A DNA stretch of 64,000 nucleotides from NCBI GenBank assembly GCA_051984675.1, contig JBPYFK010000118.1, positions 1 through 64,000 on the forward strand, given 5' to 3'. The notes beneath the pieces were generated by a model. It ran no database searches and had not been told where the DNA came from. It was given only the letters and a program-made list of their open reading frames with translations. Source of the DNA: JBPYFK01 sp051984675. GTDB lineage: Bacteria; Actinomycetota; Actinomycetes; Mycobacteriales; Pseudonocardiaceae. Positions 17,875-26,192 of this stretch are shown here, piece by piece. The number at the start of each line of letters is the position of its first letter. Position 1 is the first letter of the stretch. A program made the position numbers and the translations under genes.

Positions 17875-19631
17875 GACAACAGCACCTCCGGGATATCGAG
17901 GGAGCGTGCACGCAGCCACTCCCCGACCGCCTTGGCTTGCGGGTCGAATCGGGCCTTCGCGGCGACGCCCTCACCCAGCAGACCCTCGACCAGGAAGTTC
18001 AGCGCGCGCAGGTTGGGCAGAACGTGGCGCGTCACCCGCAGGTCCGCCGCTTCGGGTAGCAGCCGGCGAAACTCCTCCACCGTCAGCGCGTGTGCGATCC
18101 ACTGCCACTCGGCGTCCGTGCGCACCCACACGCCCACGTTCGCGTCGCCGCCCTTGTCTCCGCTGCGCGCGCCCGCGATCCGTCCCAGCGCGGCCCTGCG
18201 GGTCGGGCCGGGCGGCAGGGGGTCGGGCAACTCCGGGGCATCGAGCGGTTCCAGCATCTTCGTCTCCGCCGCAGGAGCGATCACCACCCGCTTCCCCTGT
18301 GGGAGCACGGCGACGTGTTCGACGAGCTTCGCGTCCACGGACGCGGCCGTGAAAACGCCGTAGGGCTGAGCCTTGCCCGGAGGAGCGGTGAGGTGGAAAC
18401 CGGGGTAGCTGGCGAGCGCGATCTCCACCGCGGCGCCGCTGAACCGACGGTCCACCGTGCTGGCGTCGGGGTCCTTGGCGGTACAGCGCAGCAGCGCGCT
18501 GGCTTCCTCTTCCGTCGCCGCGTCGGGCCGGTCGGTGCGGGCCAGCGACCAGCGCAGCTCCGCTGGCGGGGCGTCGGCTAGCGCGGCTTCCAGTTGCCGG
18601 CGCGCCAGCGCGGCTTTCGCCTCGATATCCGGCCCGGTCAGCACGAACTCGACCTCGTTGCGATGGCCGCCCAGGGTGTTCCGGGAGACCTTCAGCTCCG
18701 GCGGCGGAGGCTCGCCGGCCACCCCGCTGATGCTAACGCCGTCGGCGACGTCCTGGATCTGGATGGTGTCGAACCGGGCGGTGACGTCCGGGCCGGCATA
18801 GCGACCGCCCGCGATCTCGTACAGCAGCTGGGCGGTGACGGTGCCCGCCGTCACCGCCCCGGCGGTGCCCGGATGCTTGGTGATCACGCTGGAGCCGTCT
18901 GCGTGGATCTCCGTGAGCGGGAAGCCCGGATGGTCCAGGGAGTAGCCCGCTTCGAGTAGCTCAGCGAAGAAGGCGTAATTCCCGCCGGTGGCCTGGGCTC
19001 CGCATTCGATCACATGGCCGGCCACGACCGCGCCCGCGAGAGCGTCGTAGTCGTCGCGTGCCCAGCCGAAATGCGCCGCGGCCGGTCCTACCACCAACGA
19101 TGCGTCGGTGACGCGACCGGTCACCACCACATCCGCCCCGGCCTGGAGGCACTCGCTGATGCCCCATGCGCCGAGGTAGGCGTTGGCGGTCAGGGGCGTG
19201 CCCAGCCCGAGCTCGTCGGCGCGGGCGAGCAGGTCGTCACCTTCCACGTGCGCGATCTGGACTGTGAGCCCCAAACGGTCCGCGAGTGCGCGCAGGGCGT
19301 CGGTCAGTCCCGCAGGATTGAGCCCGCCCGCGTTGGTGACGATCCGAACGCCCCGCTCCACGGCCAGGCCCAGGCATTCCTCCATCTGACGCAGGAACGT
19401 CTTGGCGTAGCCGCGGGCGGGATCGGCCATCCGGTCCCGGCCGAGGATCAGCATGGTCAACTCGGCGAGGTAGTCGCCGGTCAGCACGTCGAGCGGGCCG
19501 CCCGTGAGCATCTCGTGCACGGCGGCGAACCGGTCCCCGTAGAAGCCCGAAGCATTGCCGATGCGCAACGGGCCGGGTGTCGACGAGCTGGGCGGTGTCT
19601 CTGGCTGCGGCGCCCCTCCGGTCAGCGACAT
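17871..19631 (-). CDS. AtuA-family protein (DUF1446), acyclic terpene / acyl-CoA catabolism
   Basis: About 586 residues. The N-terminal DUF1446 domain runs from LRIGNASGFYGDRFAAVHEM through TNAGGLNPAGLTDALR, ITDASLVVGPAA-type and CGAQATGGNYAFF blocks. The C-terminal AtuA-like domain starts near GARSGDKGGDANVGVWVR. AtuA is required for citronellol/geraniol growth in Pseudomonas, but its chemistry is not established. Here it heads a five-gene operon with two acyl-CoA dehydrogenases and a biotin carboxylase. Start ATG 19631 is the first Met before the domain; a frame extension to 19730 would run through the operator palindrome and is rejected. Substrate could be a terpene-derived or leucine-type branched acyl-CoA. 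Confidence 0.86.
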   Translation of the reverse strand: MSLTGGAPQPETPPSSSTPGPLRIGNASGFYGDRFAAVHEMLTGGPLDVLTGDYLAELTMLILGRDRMADPARGYAKTFLRQMEECLGLAVERGVRIVTNAGGLNPAGLTDALRALADRLGLTVQIAHVEGDDLLARADELGLGTPLTANAYLGAWGISECLQAGADVVVTGRVTDASLVVGPAAAHFGWARDDYDALAGAVVAGHVIECGAQATGGNYAFFAELLEAGYSLDHPGFPLTEIHADGSSVITKHPGTAGAVTAGTVTAQLLYEIAGGRYAGPDVTARFDTIQIQDVADGVSISGVAGEPPPPELKVSRNTLGGHRNEVEFVLTGPDIEAKAALARRQLEAALADAPPAELRWSLARTDRPDAATEEEASALLRCTAKDPDASTVDRRFSGAAVEIALASYPGFHLTAPPGKAQPYGVFTAASVDAKLVEHVAVLPQGKRVVIAPAAETKMLEPLDAPELPDPLPPGPTRRAALGRIAGARSGDKGGDANVGVWVRTDAEWQWIAHALTVEEFRRLLPEAADLRVTRHVLPNLRALNFLVEGLLGEGVAAKARFDPQAKAVGEWLRARSLDIPEVLLS

Positions 19632-19664
19632 GGCACGCAGCCTGGCACCGCCCCGGGCCAAAAT

Positions 19665-19680
19665 CAAGCATTCATGCTTG
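19665..19680. promoter_or_regulatory. Perfect palindrome CAAGCAT-TC-ATGCTTG, candidate TetR operator
   Basis: A 7-2-7 perfect inverted repeat 34 bp upstream of the AtuA-like start, in the divergent region shared with the ABC transporter and in a locally AT-rich stretch. Its geometry suits a TetR dimer, and a TetR gene closes the operon it precedes. Binding has not been shown; this is inference from position and symmetry. Confidence 0.55.
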
Positions 19681-19812
19681 CTTTTTTCTGCCCAGTGCTC
19701 ACCCCTACCGACCGTCGTTCGCGTGACCAAGCCCGATCGTGTTGACTTCTACCCAGCTGGAGGTCGGACGATCGCGTGCGACGACACGCGAAACCTGGGA
19801 GGTACCGAACCC

Positions 19813-21747
19813 ATGAGCGCTGGCATGAGCTGGGAGACGATGCGCTCTTTCAGCAGCGACACGTCCGTGACCCGACAGCGCCTGTCCCCGGGGCTGGGCC
19901 GTCGCATCGTGCGGTACGCCCGCCCGTACCTCCGGGACATCGTGCCGTTCCTGCTGCTCGTCGCCGCGTCCGCCGTGCTCGGCGTGGTCAACCCGCTGCT
20001 GTTCAAGGCGATCATCGATGACGGGATCGTTCCCCGGCAGGCGTCCGTGATCGTCTGGCTCGCGCTGGCCGTCGCGCTGGTCGCTGTGCTGGACGCCGGC
20101 TCGTCGTTACTCCAGCGCTGGTACTCCGCCAGGCTGGGCGAGGGGCTGATCTACGACCTGCGGGCCGAGGTCTTCGACCACGTGCAACGGATGCCCATCG
20201 CGTTCTTCCTGCGCGCCCAGACCGGATCGCTGGTCAGCCGGCTCAACCAGGACGTGATCGGCGCGCAGCGCGCCCTGACCAGCACGCTGTCGGCGGTGGT
20301 CTCCAACGTCCTGAGCCTGGTCCTGGTGCTGGCCACCATGCTCACGCTGTCCTGGCAGATCACCGTGATCTCGCTGGTATTGCTCCCGCTGTTCCTGCTG
20401 CCGGTGCGCTGGGTCGGTCGCCGGCTGCAACGCGTCACTCGCGAGCAGATGACGGTCAACGCCGAGATGAGCTCGCTGATGACCGAGCGGTTCGGGGTCG
20501 CCGGAGCCATGCTGGCCAAGCTCTACGGGCGGGTGGACGAGGAGTCCGGCGCGTTCTCGCAGCGGGCTGCCCGGGTGCGTGACCTGGGGGTCATCTCCGC
20601 GATGTACAGCCGGGTGTTCATGGTCGCGCTGACGCTGCTGGCGGCGCTGGCCACGGCCGTGGTCTACGGCTTCGGTGGGATGCTGGTGCTCGGAGGCGCC
20701 TTCCAACTCGGCACGCTGGTCGCCCTCGCGACCCTGCTCAACCGCTTGTACGGGCCGCTGACCGCCCTGTCCAACGTGCACGTGGACGTGATGACCGCGC
20801 TGGTGAGCTTCGACCGCGTCTTCGAGGTCCTCGATCTGAACCCGACGATCGCGGAGAAGCCGGACGCGGTAGCCCTGCCGCCCGGATCAGCCGACGTGGA
20901 GTTCGAGTCGGTCTCGTTCCGCTACCCCTCCGCGGACGAGGTCTCGCTGGCGTCGCTGCAGTCCACCGCTCGCGAGGACCACTCGCCCGGCCAGCAGGTT
21001 CTGCACGACATCTCCTTCCACGCCGAGCCGGGCCAGATGATCGCGCTGGTGGGGCCGTCCGGCGCGGGCAAGACAACCATCACCCACCTCGCGGGACGGC
21101 TCTACGACGTGGACACCGGCAGCGTGCGCATCGGCGGGCACGACGTTCGCGACGTCCGACTGTCCTCGCTGTATTCGACGGTTGGCGTGGTCACTCAGGA
21201 CCCGCACCTGTTCCACGACACCATTCGCGCCAATCTCGTCTACGCACGTCCGGGCACCAGCGACGCCGAGCTGCTCGACGCCCTGCACGCGGCCCAGCTC
21301 GACGACCTCGTCGCCGAACTTCCCGACGGCCTCGACACGGTGGTCGGTGACCGTGGGTACCGGCTCTCCGGTGGGGAGAAACAGCGCCTGGCCATCGCGC
21401 GCCTGCTGCTCAAGGCCCCGCCCATCGTGGTGCTCGACGAAGCCACCGCGCACCTGGACTCGGAGTCGGAGGCGGCGGTGCAGCAAGCGCTCAAGACAGC
21501 GTTGAAGGGACGGACGTCGCTGGTCATCGCCCACCGACTGTCCACGATCCGCGAGGCCGACCGGATCCTGGTGATCTCCGACGGGCGCATCGTCGAAGCC
21601 GGCAAGCACGCCGACCTGCTCGCCCGCAACGGCCTGTACGCCGACCTGTACAACACTCAGTTCGCCCAGGACCGGTTGGTCCAGCAGAACCCGAGCGAGT
21701 CCACCCCGAACGACGGCGAGACACTGCTGGAACCAGCCGAGCTCTAG
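19813..21747 (+). CDS. ABC exporter half-transporter (permease-ATPase fusion)
   Basis: About 645 residues. Six membrane helices span residues ~35-310, including YLRDIVPFLLLVAASAVLGV and the coupling region RMPIAFFLRAQTGSLVSRLN. The nucleotide-binding domain follows, with Walker A GPSGAGKTTI, Q-loop VGVVTQDPHLF, signature LSGGEKQRLAIARLLL, Walker B PPIVVLDEAT and H-loop VIAHRLSTI. All catalytic motifs are intact, so it should function as a homodimer or with a partner encoded elsewhere. A 30-residue spacer between the first beta-strands of the ATPase domain is unusual but harmless-looking. Start ATG 19813 has GGGAGG 10 nt upstream. It diverges from the acyl-CoA operon; substrate unknown. Confidence 0.92.
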   Translation: MSAGMSWETMRSFSSDTSVTRQRLSPGLGRRIVRYARPYLRDIVPFLLLVAASAVLGVVNPLLFKAIIDDGIVPRQASVIVWLALAVALVAVLDAGSSLLQRWYSARLGEGLIYDLRAEVFDHVQRMPIAFFLRAQTGSLVSRLNQDVIGAQRALTSTLSAVVSNVLSLVLVLATMLTLSWQITVISLVLLPLFLLPVRWVGRRLQRVTREQMTVNAEMSSLMTERFGVAGAMLAKLYGRVDEESGAFSQRAARVRDLGVISAMYSRVFMVALTLLAALATAVVYGFGGMLVLGGAFQLGTLVALATLLNRLYGPLTALSNVHVDVMTALVSFDRVFEVLDLNPTIAEKPDAVALPPGSADVEFESVSFRYPSADEVSLASLQSTAREDHSPGQQVLHDISFHAEPGQMIALVGPSGAGKTTITHLAGRLYDVDTGSVRIGGHDVRDVRLSSLYSTVGVVTQDPHLFHDTIRANLVYARPGTSDAELLDALHAAQLDDLVAELPDGLDTVVGDRGYRLSGGEKQRLAIARLLLKAPPIVVLDEATAHLDSESEAAVQQALKTALKGRTSLVIAHRLSTIREADRILVISDGRIVEAGKHADLLARNGLYADLYNTQFAQDRLVQQNPSESTPNDGETLLEPAEL

Positions 21748-21760
21748 AACGGGACCGAGG

Positions 21761-22246
21761 GTGAGCAGACAGAGCGCCGGAATCCTGCTGTTCCACGTGT
21801 CGGACGGCCAGCTGAGCGTCCTTCTGGTGCATCCGGGTGGTCCGTTCTGGGCGAAGAAGGACGACGGCGTGTGGTCGATCCCCAAGGGCGAGTACGGGGA
21901 CAACGAAGACGCGATCGACGCCGCGCTCCGCGAGTTCCAGGAGGAGACGGGTATGGCACCGTCGGGTGCCGACCTCATCGACCTGGGCCAGGTCAAGCAG
22001 CGAGGCGGCAAGCAGGTGCACGCCTGGGCGGCCGAGGGCGACTTCGACGTCTCCACCCTGCGCAGCAACCTCTTCGACATGCAGTGGCCACCGCGCTCGG
22101 GGGTGACCCGGCAGTTTCCCGAGGTCGACCGGGCGCAGTGGTGCGACGTCGACACCGCGCACCGGAAGATCATCCCCGCTCAGGCGGCACTCGTCGACCG
22201 GCTGGTCGAGTGGCTGCGGGCGCGAGGCGGCCCGGGACCTACGTAG
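21761..22246 (+). CDS. NUDIX hydrolase
   Basis: A 161-residue NUDIX enzyme hydrolysing a nucleoside diphosphate linked to another group. The Nudix box reads GEYGDNEDAIDAALREFQEE followed by TGM, matching G-x5-E-x7-REU-x-EE-x-GU. The preceding VWSIPKGEYGD and the N-terminal QSAGILLFHV are typical of the ADP-ribose/diadenosine-type branch. It starts 13 bp after the ABC transporter stop with GAGGGTG-type sequence upstream, so the two are probably co-transcribed. Substrate is unknown. The stop codon lies within the left arm of an inverted repeat (22237-22278). Confidence 0.9.
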   Translation: MSRQSAGILLFHVSDGQLSVLLVHPGGPFWAKKDDGVWSIPKGEYGDNEDAIDAALREFQEETGMAPSGADLIDLGQVKQRGGKQVHAWAAEGDFDVSTLRSNLFDMQWPPRSGVTRQFPEVDRAQWCDVDTAHRKIIPAQAALVDRLVEWLRARGGPGPT

Positions 22247-22278
22247 ATGGCGCGGTTTACGTGGGGGTCTACGTAGGT
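22237..22278. promoter_or_regulatory. 11-bp perfect inverted repeat built on CTACGTAG
   Basis: Arms ACCTACGTAGA (22237-22247) and TCTACGTAGGT (22268-22278), perfectly complementary, with a 20-nt spacer that contains a third TTTACGT. Each arm has the self-palindromic core CTACGTAG. The left arm covers the NUDIX stop codon and the element lies about 85 bp before the next gene. It may be a paired operator or a weak terminator; there is no T-run. Confidence 0.5.
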
Positions 22279-22360
22279 TGCCCGACGAGGGACCTTCGGC
22301 CTATGCGCCACTGTTGAGGCAGTAACGCAGCCGCCATCTCGAAGCAGCCCCGAGGTAACC

Positions 22361-22915
22361 ATGCCCCAGCAGTCCCTGCCGCGCCGGTCGAAGAACCGTC
22401 CCGGCACGCCTGCGACAACCGACGCTCCCGAGGTGACGCATATCCCGCGACAGCCGGAGCGCTCCGTGCGACACAGTGGCCCCACCGCCCCGCTCGCTCA
22501 CACGATCGACGACCCCGCCGAGCGCCTGGAGGCGACTCTCCGCACCGAGGACAGTGCCGAGGAAGCCGGACTCTCCCCCTTCGAACGGGTCACCTGCCCA
22601 GTTCACCGCCGGTGGATTCACCAGTGCATCGCGTCCCCCATGCACGTCATCGAGCTCACCGGACACCGCTGGTGCCGGGACTGCCGCTCGGCGGCCACGG
22701 TCGCAGTCGACGAGCTGACCGCGACGGTTTCGGTGACCTGCCCAAGGTGCGGCCGGAACCCGAACAACTCCGCCACCCGCCAGATCGAGCGCACCTGTGA
22801 GGCCAGCATCTCCCTGTCCCGCCCTCAGGCCCGGACCGGTTCCGAAACTCGTTCGTCACACCACCAACCGTCCGAACCCCACCGCGCCGAACCCCACGAA
22901 GCCAGGATCGCCTGA
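22361..22915 (+). CDS. Uncharacterised Cys-rich (zinc-ribbon-like) protein
   Basis: 184 residues, not recognised as a known family. The N-terminal ~65 residues are Pro/Arg/Thr-rich and probably disordered. A compact core follows with candidate metal ligands: CPVHRRWIHQC, then HRWCRDC, then CPRCGRN after a beta-like stretch (TVAVDELTATVSVT). Two CxxC pairs about 25 residues apart fit a zinc ribbon. The C-terminus is again polar, with HHQPSEPHRAEPHEAR. ATG 22361 has a GAGGTAACC ribosome binding site. Its stop overlaps the next small gene's start (TGATG), so they form a two-gene unit. Nucleic-acid binding is a reasonable guess only. Confidence 0.55.
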   Translation: MPQQSLPRRSKNRPGTPATTDAPEVTHIPRQPERSVRHSGPTAPLAHTIDDPAERLEATLRTEDSAEEAGLSPFERVTCPVHRRWIHQCIASPMHVIELTGHRWCRDCRSAATVAVDELTATVSVTCPRCGRNPNNSATRQIERTCEASISLSRPQARTGSETRSSHHQPSEPHRAEPHEARIA

Positions 22916-23082
22916 TGCCCGTCGACTCCGTGCCCCAGCCCTGTCCGCACTGCGTTCGCCCGATCGTGCTCACCACCCGGGGCTCGGGCCGCAGGTGGGT
23001 CCACGTCGGCACCTGGCGACAACACTGCGGGGAACCGACGTGGATGACACACGGATCCACCGCGGTCGCCGAGGGGCAGTAG
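22915..23082 (+). CDS. Small Cys-rich protein (55 aa), coupled to the preceding gene
   Basis: An open frame too short for most gene callers. It starts at ATG 22915 inside the TGATG that ends the previous gene. The product has CPHC near residue 10 (PQPCPHCVRP), a basic RGSGRRWVHVGTWRQHCG stretch and ends VAEGQ. CxxC plus a later HC could bind a metal, echoing the upstream zinc-ribbon protein, and the tight overlap argues for a joint function. No family was recognised. Support rests on translational coupling and the shared Cys/His character. Confidence 0.45.
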   Translation: MPVDSVPQPCPHCVRPIVLTTRGSGRRWVHVGTWRQHCGEPTWMTHGSTAVAEGQ

Positions 23083-23113
23083 CCGCACGCGGCAACCGCC
23101 GGCTGGCATGCGG

Positions 23114-23752
23114 CTACCCCCGTCCCGCATGGCGCAGCGCAAACACGCTGTCGTAGTCGATCCGCACTTCCCGGGAGTTGTCCAACCGGTAACCGACACC
23201 GCGCACCGTGGTGATCAGATCCAGCGCGGGACCGAGCTTTCGACGCAACCTTCGGACGTGCACGTCGACCGTGCGCGTGGAGACGTAGTCGATCTTCCAT
23301 ACGGAGCGCAGAAGCTCGAGGCGTCCGATGACCTGCCCGGGCCGCTCGCACAGGAACAGCAGCAGATCGAATTCCAGCCGGGTCAGCTTGACCGGCACTC
23401 CGCGCACCGCGGCCACCCGCGACGGAACGCTCAGCCGCAACGGTCGGGAGTCGTCGTCCCGATCGGACACGACCGACAATTCTGGTTTCGGTGGTCGCGC
23501 CGGCGCCGATTCCACCGGCGCCGATTCCAGTTGTATTTCCACGGCAGGGCCGGATGACTCGGTGACGAACCCGTGCAGTTCCCGCGCCAGCAATTCACTC
23601 ACCTCAGTCACCCGGTCCGGTTCTACCATGACCTGGGCAACCACCTTGATCAGCGCTTGCCGCCTCGGCGACGCGGATTTCCCGGTCCCGCGTGCGCGGT
23701 CGTTCGCGGGCCGCAGCCGCGCGGGAGCGGTTGTCGACGGAACTGTGCTCAC
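23114..23752 (-). CDS. Receiverless winged-helix transcriptional regulator (OmpR C-terminal type)
   Basis: About 212 residues. The C-terminal ~95 residues are an OmpR/PhoB winged helix: VKLTRLEFDLLLFLCERPGQ, WKIDYVSTRTVDVHVRRLRR and TTVRGVGYRLD. The N-terminal ~110 residues contain no receiver (no DD pocket or phospho-Asp). They hold a short alpha/beta segment (ALIKVVAQVMVEPDRVTEVS) and a Pro/Ala linker. Activity must therefore be set by level or a ligand rather than phosphorylation. GTG 23752 is chosen because GGAGG sits 7 nt upstream. A longer frame to 23845 would swallow this site. Direct and inverted repeats in its upstream region (23881-23943) are candidate autoregulatory sites. Confidence 0.8.
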   Translation of the reverse strand: MSTVPSTTAPARLRPANDRARGTGKSASPRRQALIKVVAQVMVEPDRVTEVSELLARELHGFVTESSGPAVEIQLESAPVESAPARPPKPELSVVSDRDDDSRPLRLSVPSRVAAVRGVPVKLTRLEFDLLLFLCERPGQVIGRLELLRSVWKIDYVSTRTVDVHVRRLRRKLGPALDLITTVRGVGYRLDNSREVRIDYDSVFALRHAGRG

Positions 23753-23880
23753 TGGTTTCCTCCAGCGCGGAATCGAGAATCCACAAAGGCAGGTACGGGA
23801 ATCCGTTGCTGCAGGCCAGCAACGAGCGGAGACGCTCGACAACACCGCGCGCTCTCGCGTCGGTCGTCGAATAGCGCTCA

Positions 23881-23911
23881 GATCAACGACAGAGTTGGAT
23901 CAACGACAGAG
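23881..23911 (+). repeat. Direct repeat of GATCAACGACAGAG, 17-bp period
   Basis: GATCAACGACAGAG at 23881-23894 and again, identical, at 23898-23911. OmpR-type winged helices usually bind direct repeats, so this pair 130-160 bp upstream of the winged-helix gene is a plausible operator. A related ATCAACGACA occurs once more at 33896-33905. Confidence 0.45.
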
Positions 23912-23918
23912 GGCGCTG

Positions 23919-23943
23919 GCTACGTCGCCGTAGTCGACGTAGC
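23919..23943. promoter_or_regulatory. Inverted repeat GCTACGTCG-N7-CGACGTAGC
   Basis: A perfect 9-bp inverted repeat (23919-23927 and 23935-23943) in the 410-bp divergent gap between the winged-helix gene and the SDR gene. It is an operator candidate for either. Apart from this and the direct repeat at 23881, I see nothing else supported in 23753-24162. Confidence 0.45.
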
Positions 23944-24162
23944 TCCTGCGGGAGAAGTCATCACAGAGTTGCGCCACGCTGATCACGCTATGCAGGGCCG
24001 GCAACCAGGGTCAAGGCAACGGGCACCAGTCCCACGCAGTGGAAGGCCCACGCCCGGCCACCACGAAGCGCGGAGCAGCGCAGTCGCCAGGGAAGAATCC
24101 ACCTGCACCACTTCCTACTGACGGGTAGATAATGCGAGGATCTCTCGGCCAAGGAGGTCCTG

Positions 24163-26154
24163 ATGTCCACGTACTTCGTCACCGGCGCCACCGGCTTCCT
24201 CGGTCGCCACCTGGTTGACCGGCTGCTTCGCCGAGCGGACTGCACGCGGGTGTATGTCCTGGTCAGGTCACGGTCGGCCGAGCGACTCGCGGAGCTGACC
24301 GCGCACCTGCCCCGGCGGGAGGCGATCGTTCCGGTGATCGGAGACCTCGCCCAACCGGGGCTGGGGATCGACCCGGGCCAGGTGCTGGACCCGCTCGATC
24401 ACGTGGTGCATCTCGGCGCGGTCTACGACTTCAGCGCGACTGACCAGGACCACGAGGACGCGAACGTCGTCGGCACCCGCAATGTGATCGCGTTCGCCGA
24501 GCAGGCCAGTGCCCGCTGGTTGCACCACGTCTCCTCGATCGCCGTGGCCGGCGACCATCACGGCACGTTCAGCGAGGCGGACTTCGACCTCGGGCAGGGC
24601 CTGCCGTCCCCGTACCACGCGACCAAGTTCGAGGCCGAGCGTCTCGTGCGGGAGCAGACCGCCGTGCCGTGGCGGGTCTACCGGCCCGGCGCGGTCGTCG
24701 GCGACTCCCGAACCGGCGAGATGGACAAGGTCGACGGCCCGTACTACTTCTTGTCCGCGATCCGGCGGCTCGGTCGGCTCCCGGCACGCCTGCCGCTGGC
24801 CATGCCGGACCTGGGTGTGACCAACATCGTGCCGGTCGACTACGTCGTGGACGCCATGGACCACCTCATGCACGCCGAGGCCGAATCGGGAAGTACCTAC
24901 CACCTGGTCTCGCCACGGCCGCAGACTCTCGTCGAGGTCTACAACCGCTTCGCGGAGGCGTTGAACGCGCCGAGGGTCGTCGCGACGGTGCCTGTCCGGT
25001 GGACCGCGCCCTTACGCCGTCTGGGGCGAGCGAGCGGCCGCGTCGCTAGGTCCACAGTGGACTTCCTGCCCGGCGGGAAGCAGGCACGCGAAGCAGTGCT
25101 GACCGAGGTCGGAATACCACCGCAGGTCATTCCGCACATGTCCCTTCCGACCACCTTCGCCTCCCACGCGACGCAGGTGGCCTTGCGCGGCACGGGCATC
25201 GAGCCTCCCGCGTTCGGCGATTACGCGGCCCGCCTCGTGCGGTACTGGGCGGAGCACCTCGATCCCGACCGGTTCTGGCGGGCGAGCCGGGGGCGTTCCC
25301 TGAGCGGGCGCCGCATCCTCATCACCGGAGCATCCTCGGGAATCGGGCGGGCCAGCGCCCTGGCCGTCGCCGAGCAGGGTGCGACCGTTCTGCTGGTCGC
25401 CCGCCGTGCTGACCAGCTGACCGCGCTACGCGACGAGATCGTGGCGGCTGGAGGCACCGCACACGTCCATCCCTGCGACCTGACCGACGGCGAATCCGTC
25501 GACGCGCTCGTCAAGCAGATCCTCGACCAGCACGAGTCAGTGGACATGCTGGTCAACAACGCGGGTCGCTCGATCCGGCGGTCGGTGCACCTCGCGGTCG
25601 ACCGGCTGCACGACTTCGAACGCACCATGACGTTGAACTACTTCGCCCCGCTACGGTTGATCCTCGGCCTGTTGCCGCACATGCGCGAACGCGGTTTCGG
25701 GCACATCGTCAACGTCACGACGATGGGCCTGCAGACCGACACACCACGATTCTCGGCCTATCTCGCCTCGAAGGCCGCGCTGGAAGCCTTCTCGCGCTCG
25801 GCGGGTCGGGAGACCTTGGGCGACGGGATCACCTTCACCTCGGTGCGCATGCCCCTGGTGCGCACGCCGATGGTCGCCCCAACCGGCATCTACCGAGCCT
25901 TGCCGGCCAGCAGCCCGGAAAAGGCCGCGAAGCTGGTCGTCAAAGCACTGACCAAACGGCCCGAGGTGGTCGAGCGGCCGGGGGGCGTGGCCAGCCAGCT
26001 GCTGCGCGACGTCGCACCCGCGACGGCTCGCCGCGCCATGTACTTCGGATACCGGATCATGCCGGAGAGCGCTCCTGAAGCGAAGGAGAAGCCCAAGCCG
26101 CCGCTCGCCTCAATCGCGGCAACCGCGACCCGGCTGCTGTGGCGCAGCCTGTGA
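24163..26154 (+). CDS. Two-domain SDR, fatty acyl-CoA reductase-like (AcrA1/FcrA type)
   Basis: 663 residues with two nucleotide-binding domains. The first (residues ~1-370) is an extended SDR of the thioester-reductase/male-sterility type, starting STYFVTGATGFLGRHLVDRL, with a YHATK catalytic motif. The second (about 385-640) is a classical SDR: ILITGASSGIGRASALAVAE, VDMLVNNAGRS and catalytic SAYLASKAALEAFSR. The usual active-site Ser position reads NVTTMG, so Thr may replace it. This architecture matches mycobacterial acyl-CoA reductases that make fatty aldehydes or alcohols for wax esters. AAGGAGG 5 nt before ATG 24163 fixes the start. A TCCAC-A-GTGGA copy lies within the gene at 25051. 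Product specificity is inferred. Confidence 0.85.
   Translation: MSTYFVTGATGFLGRHLVDRLLRRADCTRVYVLVRSRSAERLAELTAHLPRREAIVPVIGDLAQPGLGIDPGQVLDPLDHVVHLGAVYDFSATDQDHEDANVVGTRNVIAFAEQASARWLHHVSSIAVAGDHHGTFSEADFDLGQGLPSPYHATKFEAERLVREQTAVPWRVYRPGAVVGDSRTGEMDKVDGPYYFLSAIRRLGRLPARLPLAMPDLGVTNIVPVDYVVDAMDHLMHAEAESGSTYHLVSPRPQTLVEVYNRFAEALNAPRVVATVPVRWTAPLRRLGRASGRVARSTVDFLPGGKQAREAVLTEVGIPPQVIPHMSLPTTFASHATQVALRGTGIEPPAFGDYAARLVRYWAEHLDPDRFWRASRGRSLSGRRILITGASSGIGRASALAVAEQGATVLLVARRADQLTALRDEIVAAGGTAHVHPCDLTDGESVDALVKQILDQHESVDMLVNNAGRSIRRSVHLAVDRLHDFERTMTLNYFAPLRLILGLLPHMRERGFGHIVNVTTMGLQTDTPRFSAYLASKAALEAFSRSAGRETLGDGITFTSVRMPLVRTPMVAPTGIYRALPASSPEKAAKLVVKALTKRPEVVERPGGVASQLLRDVAPATARRAMYFGYRIMPESAPEAKEKPKPPLASIAATATRLLWRSL
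25051..25061 (+). repeat. TCCAC-A-GTGGA palindrome copy
   Basis: An exact copy extended to GTCCAC-A-GTGGAC, inside the SDR coding region. Confidence 0.6.
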
Positions 26155-26192
26155 GATCCTGGTCGCTGGCGTCGGCTCTCCCGTGTGCGGTG

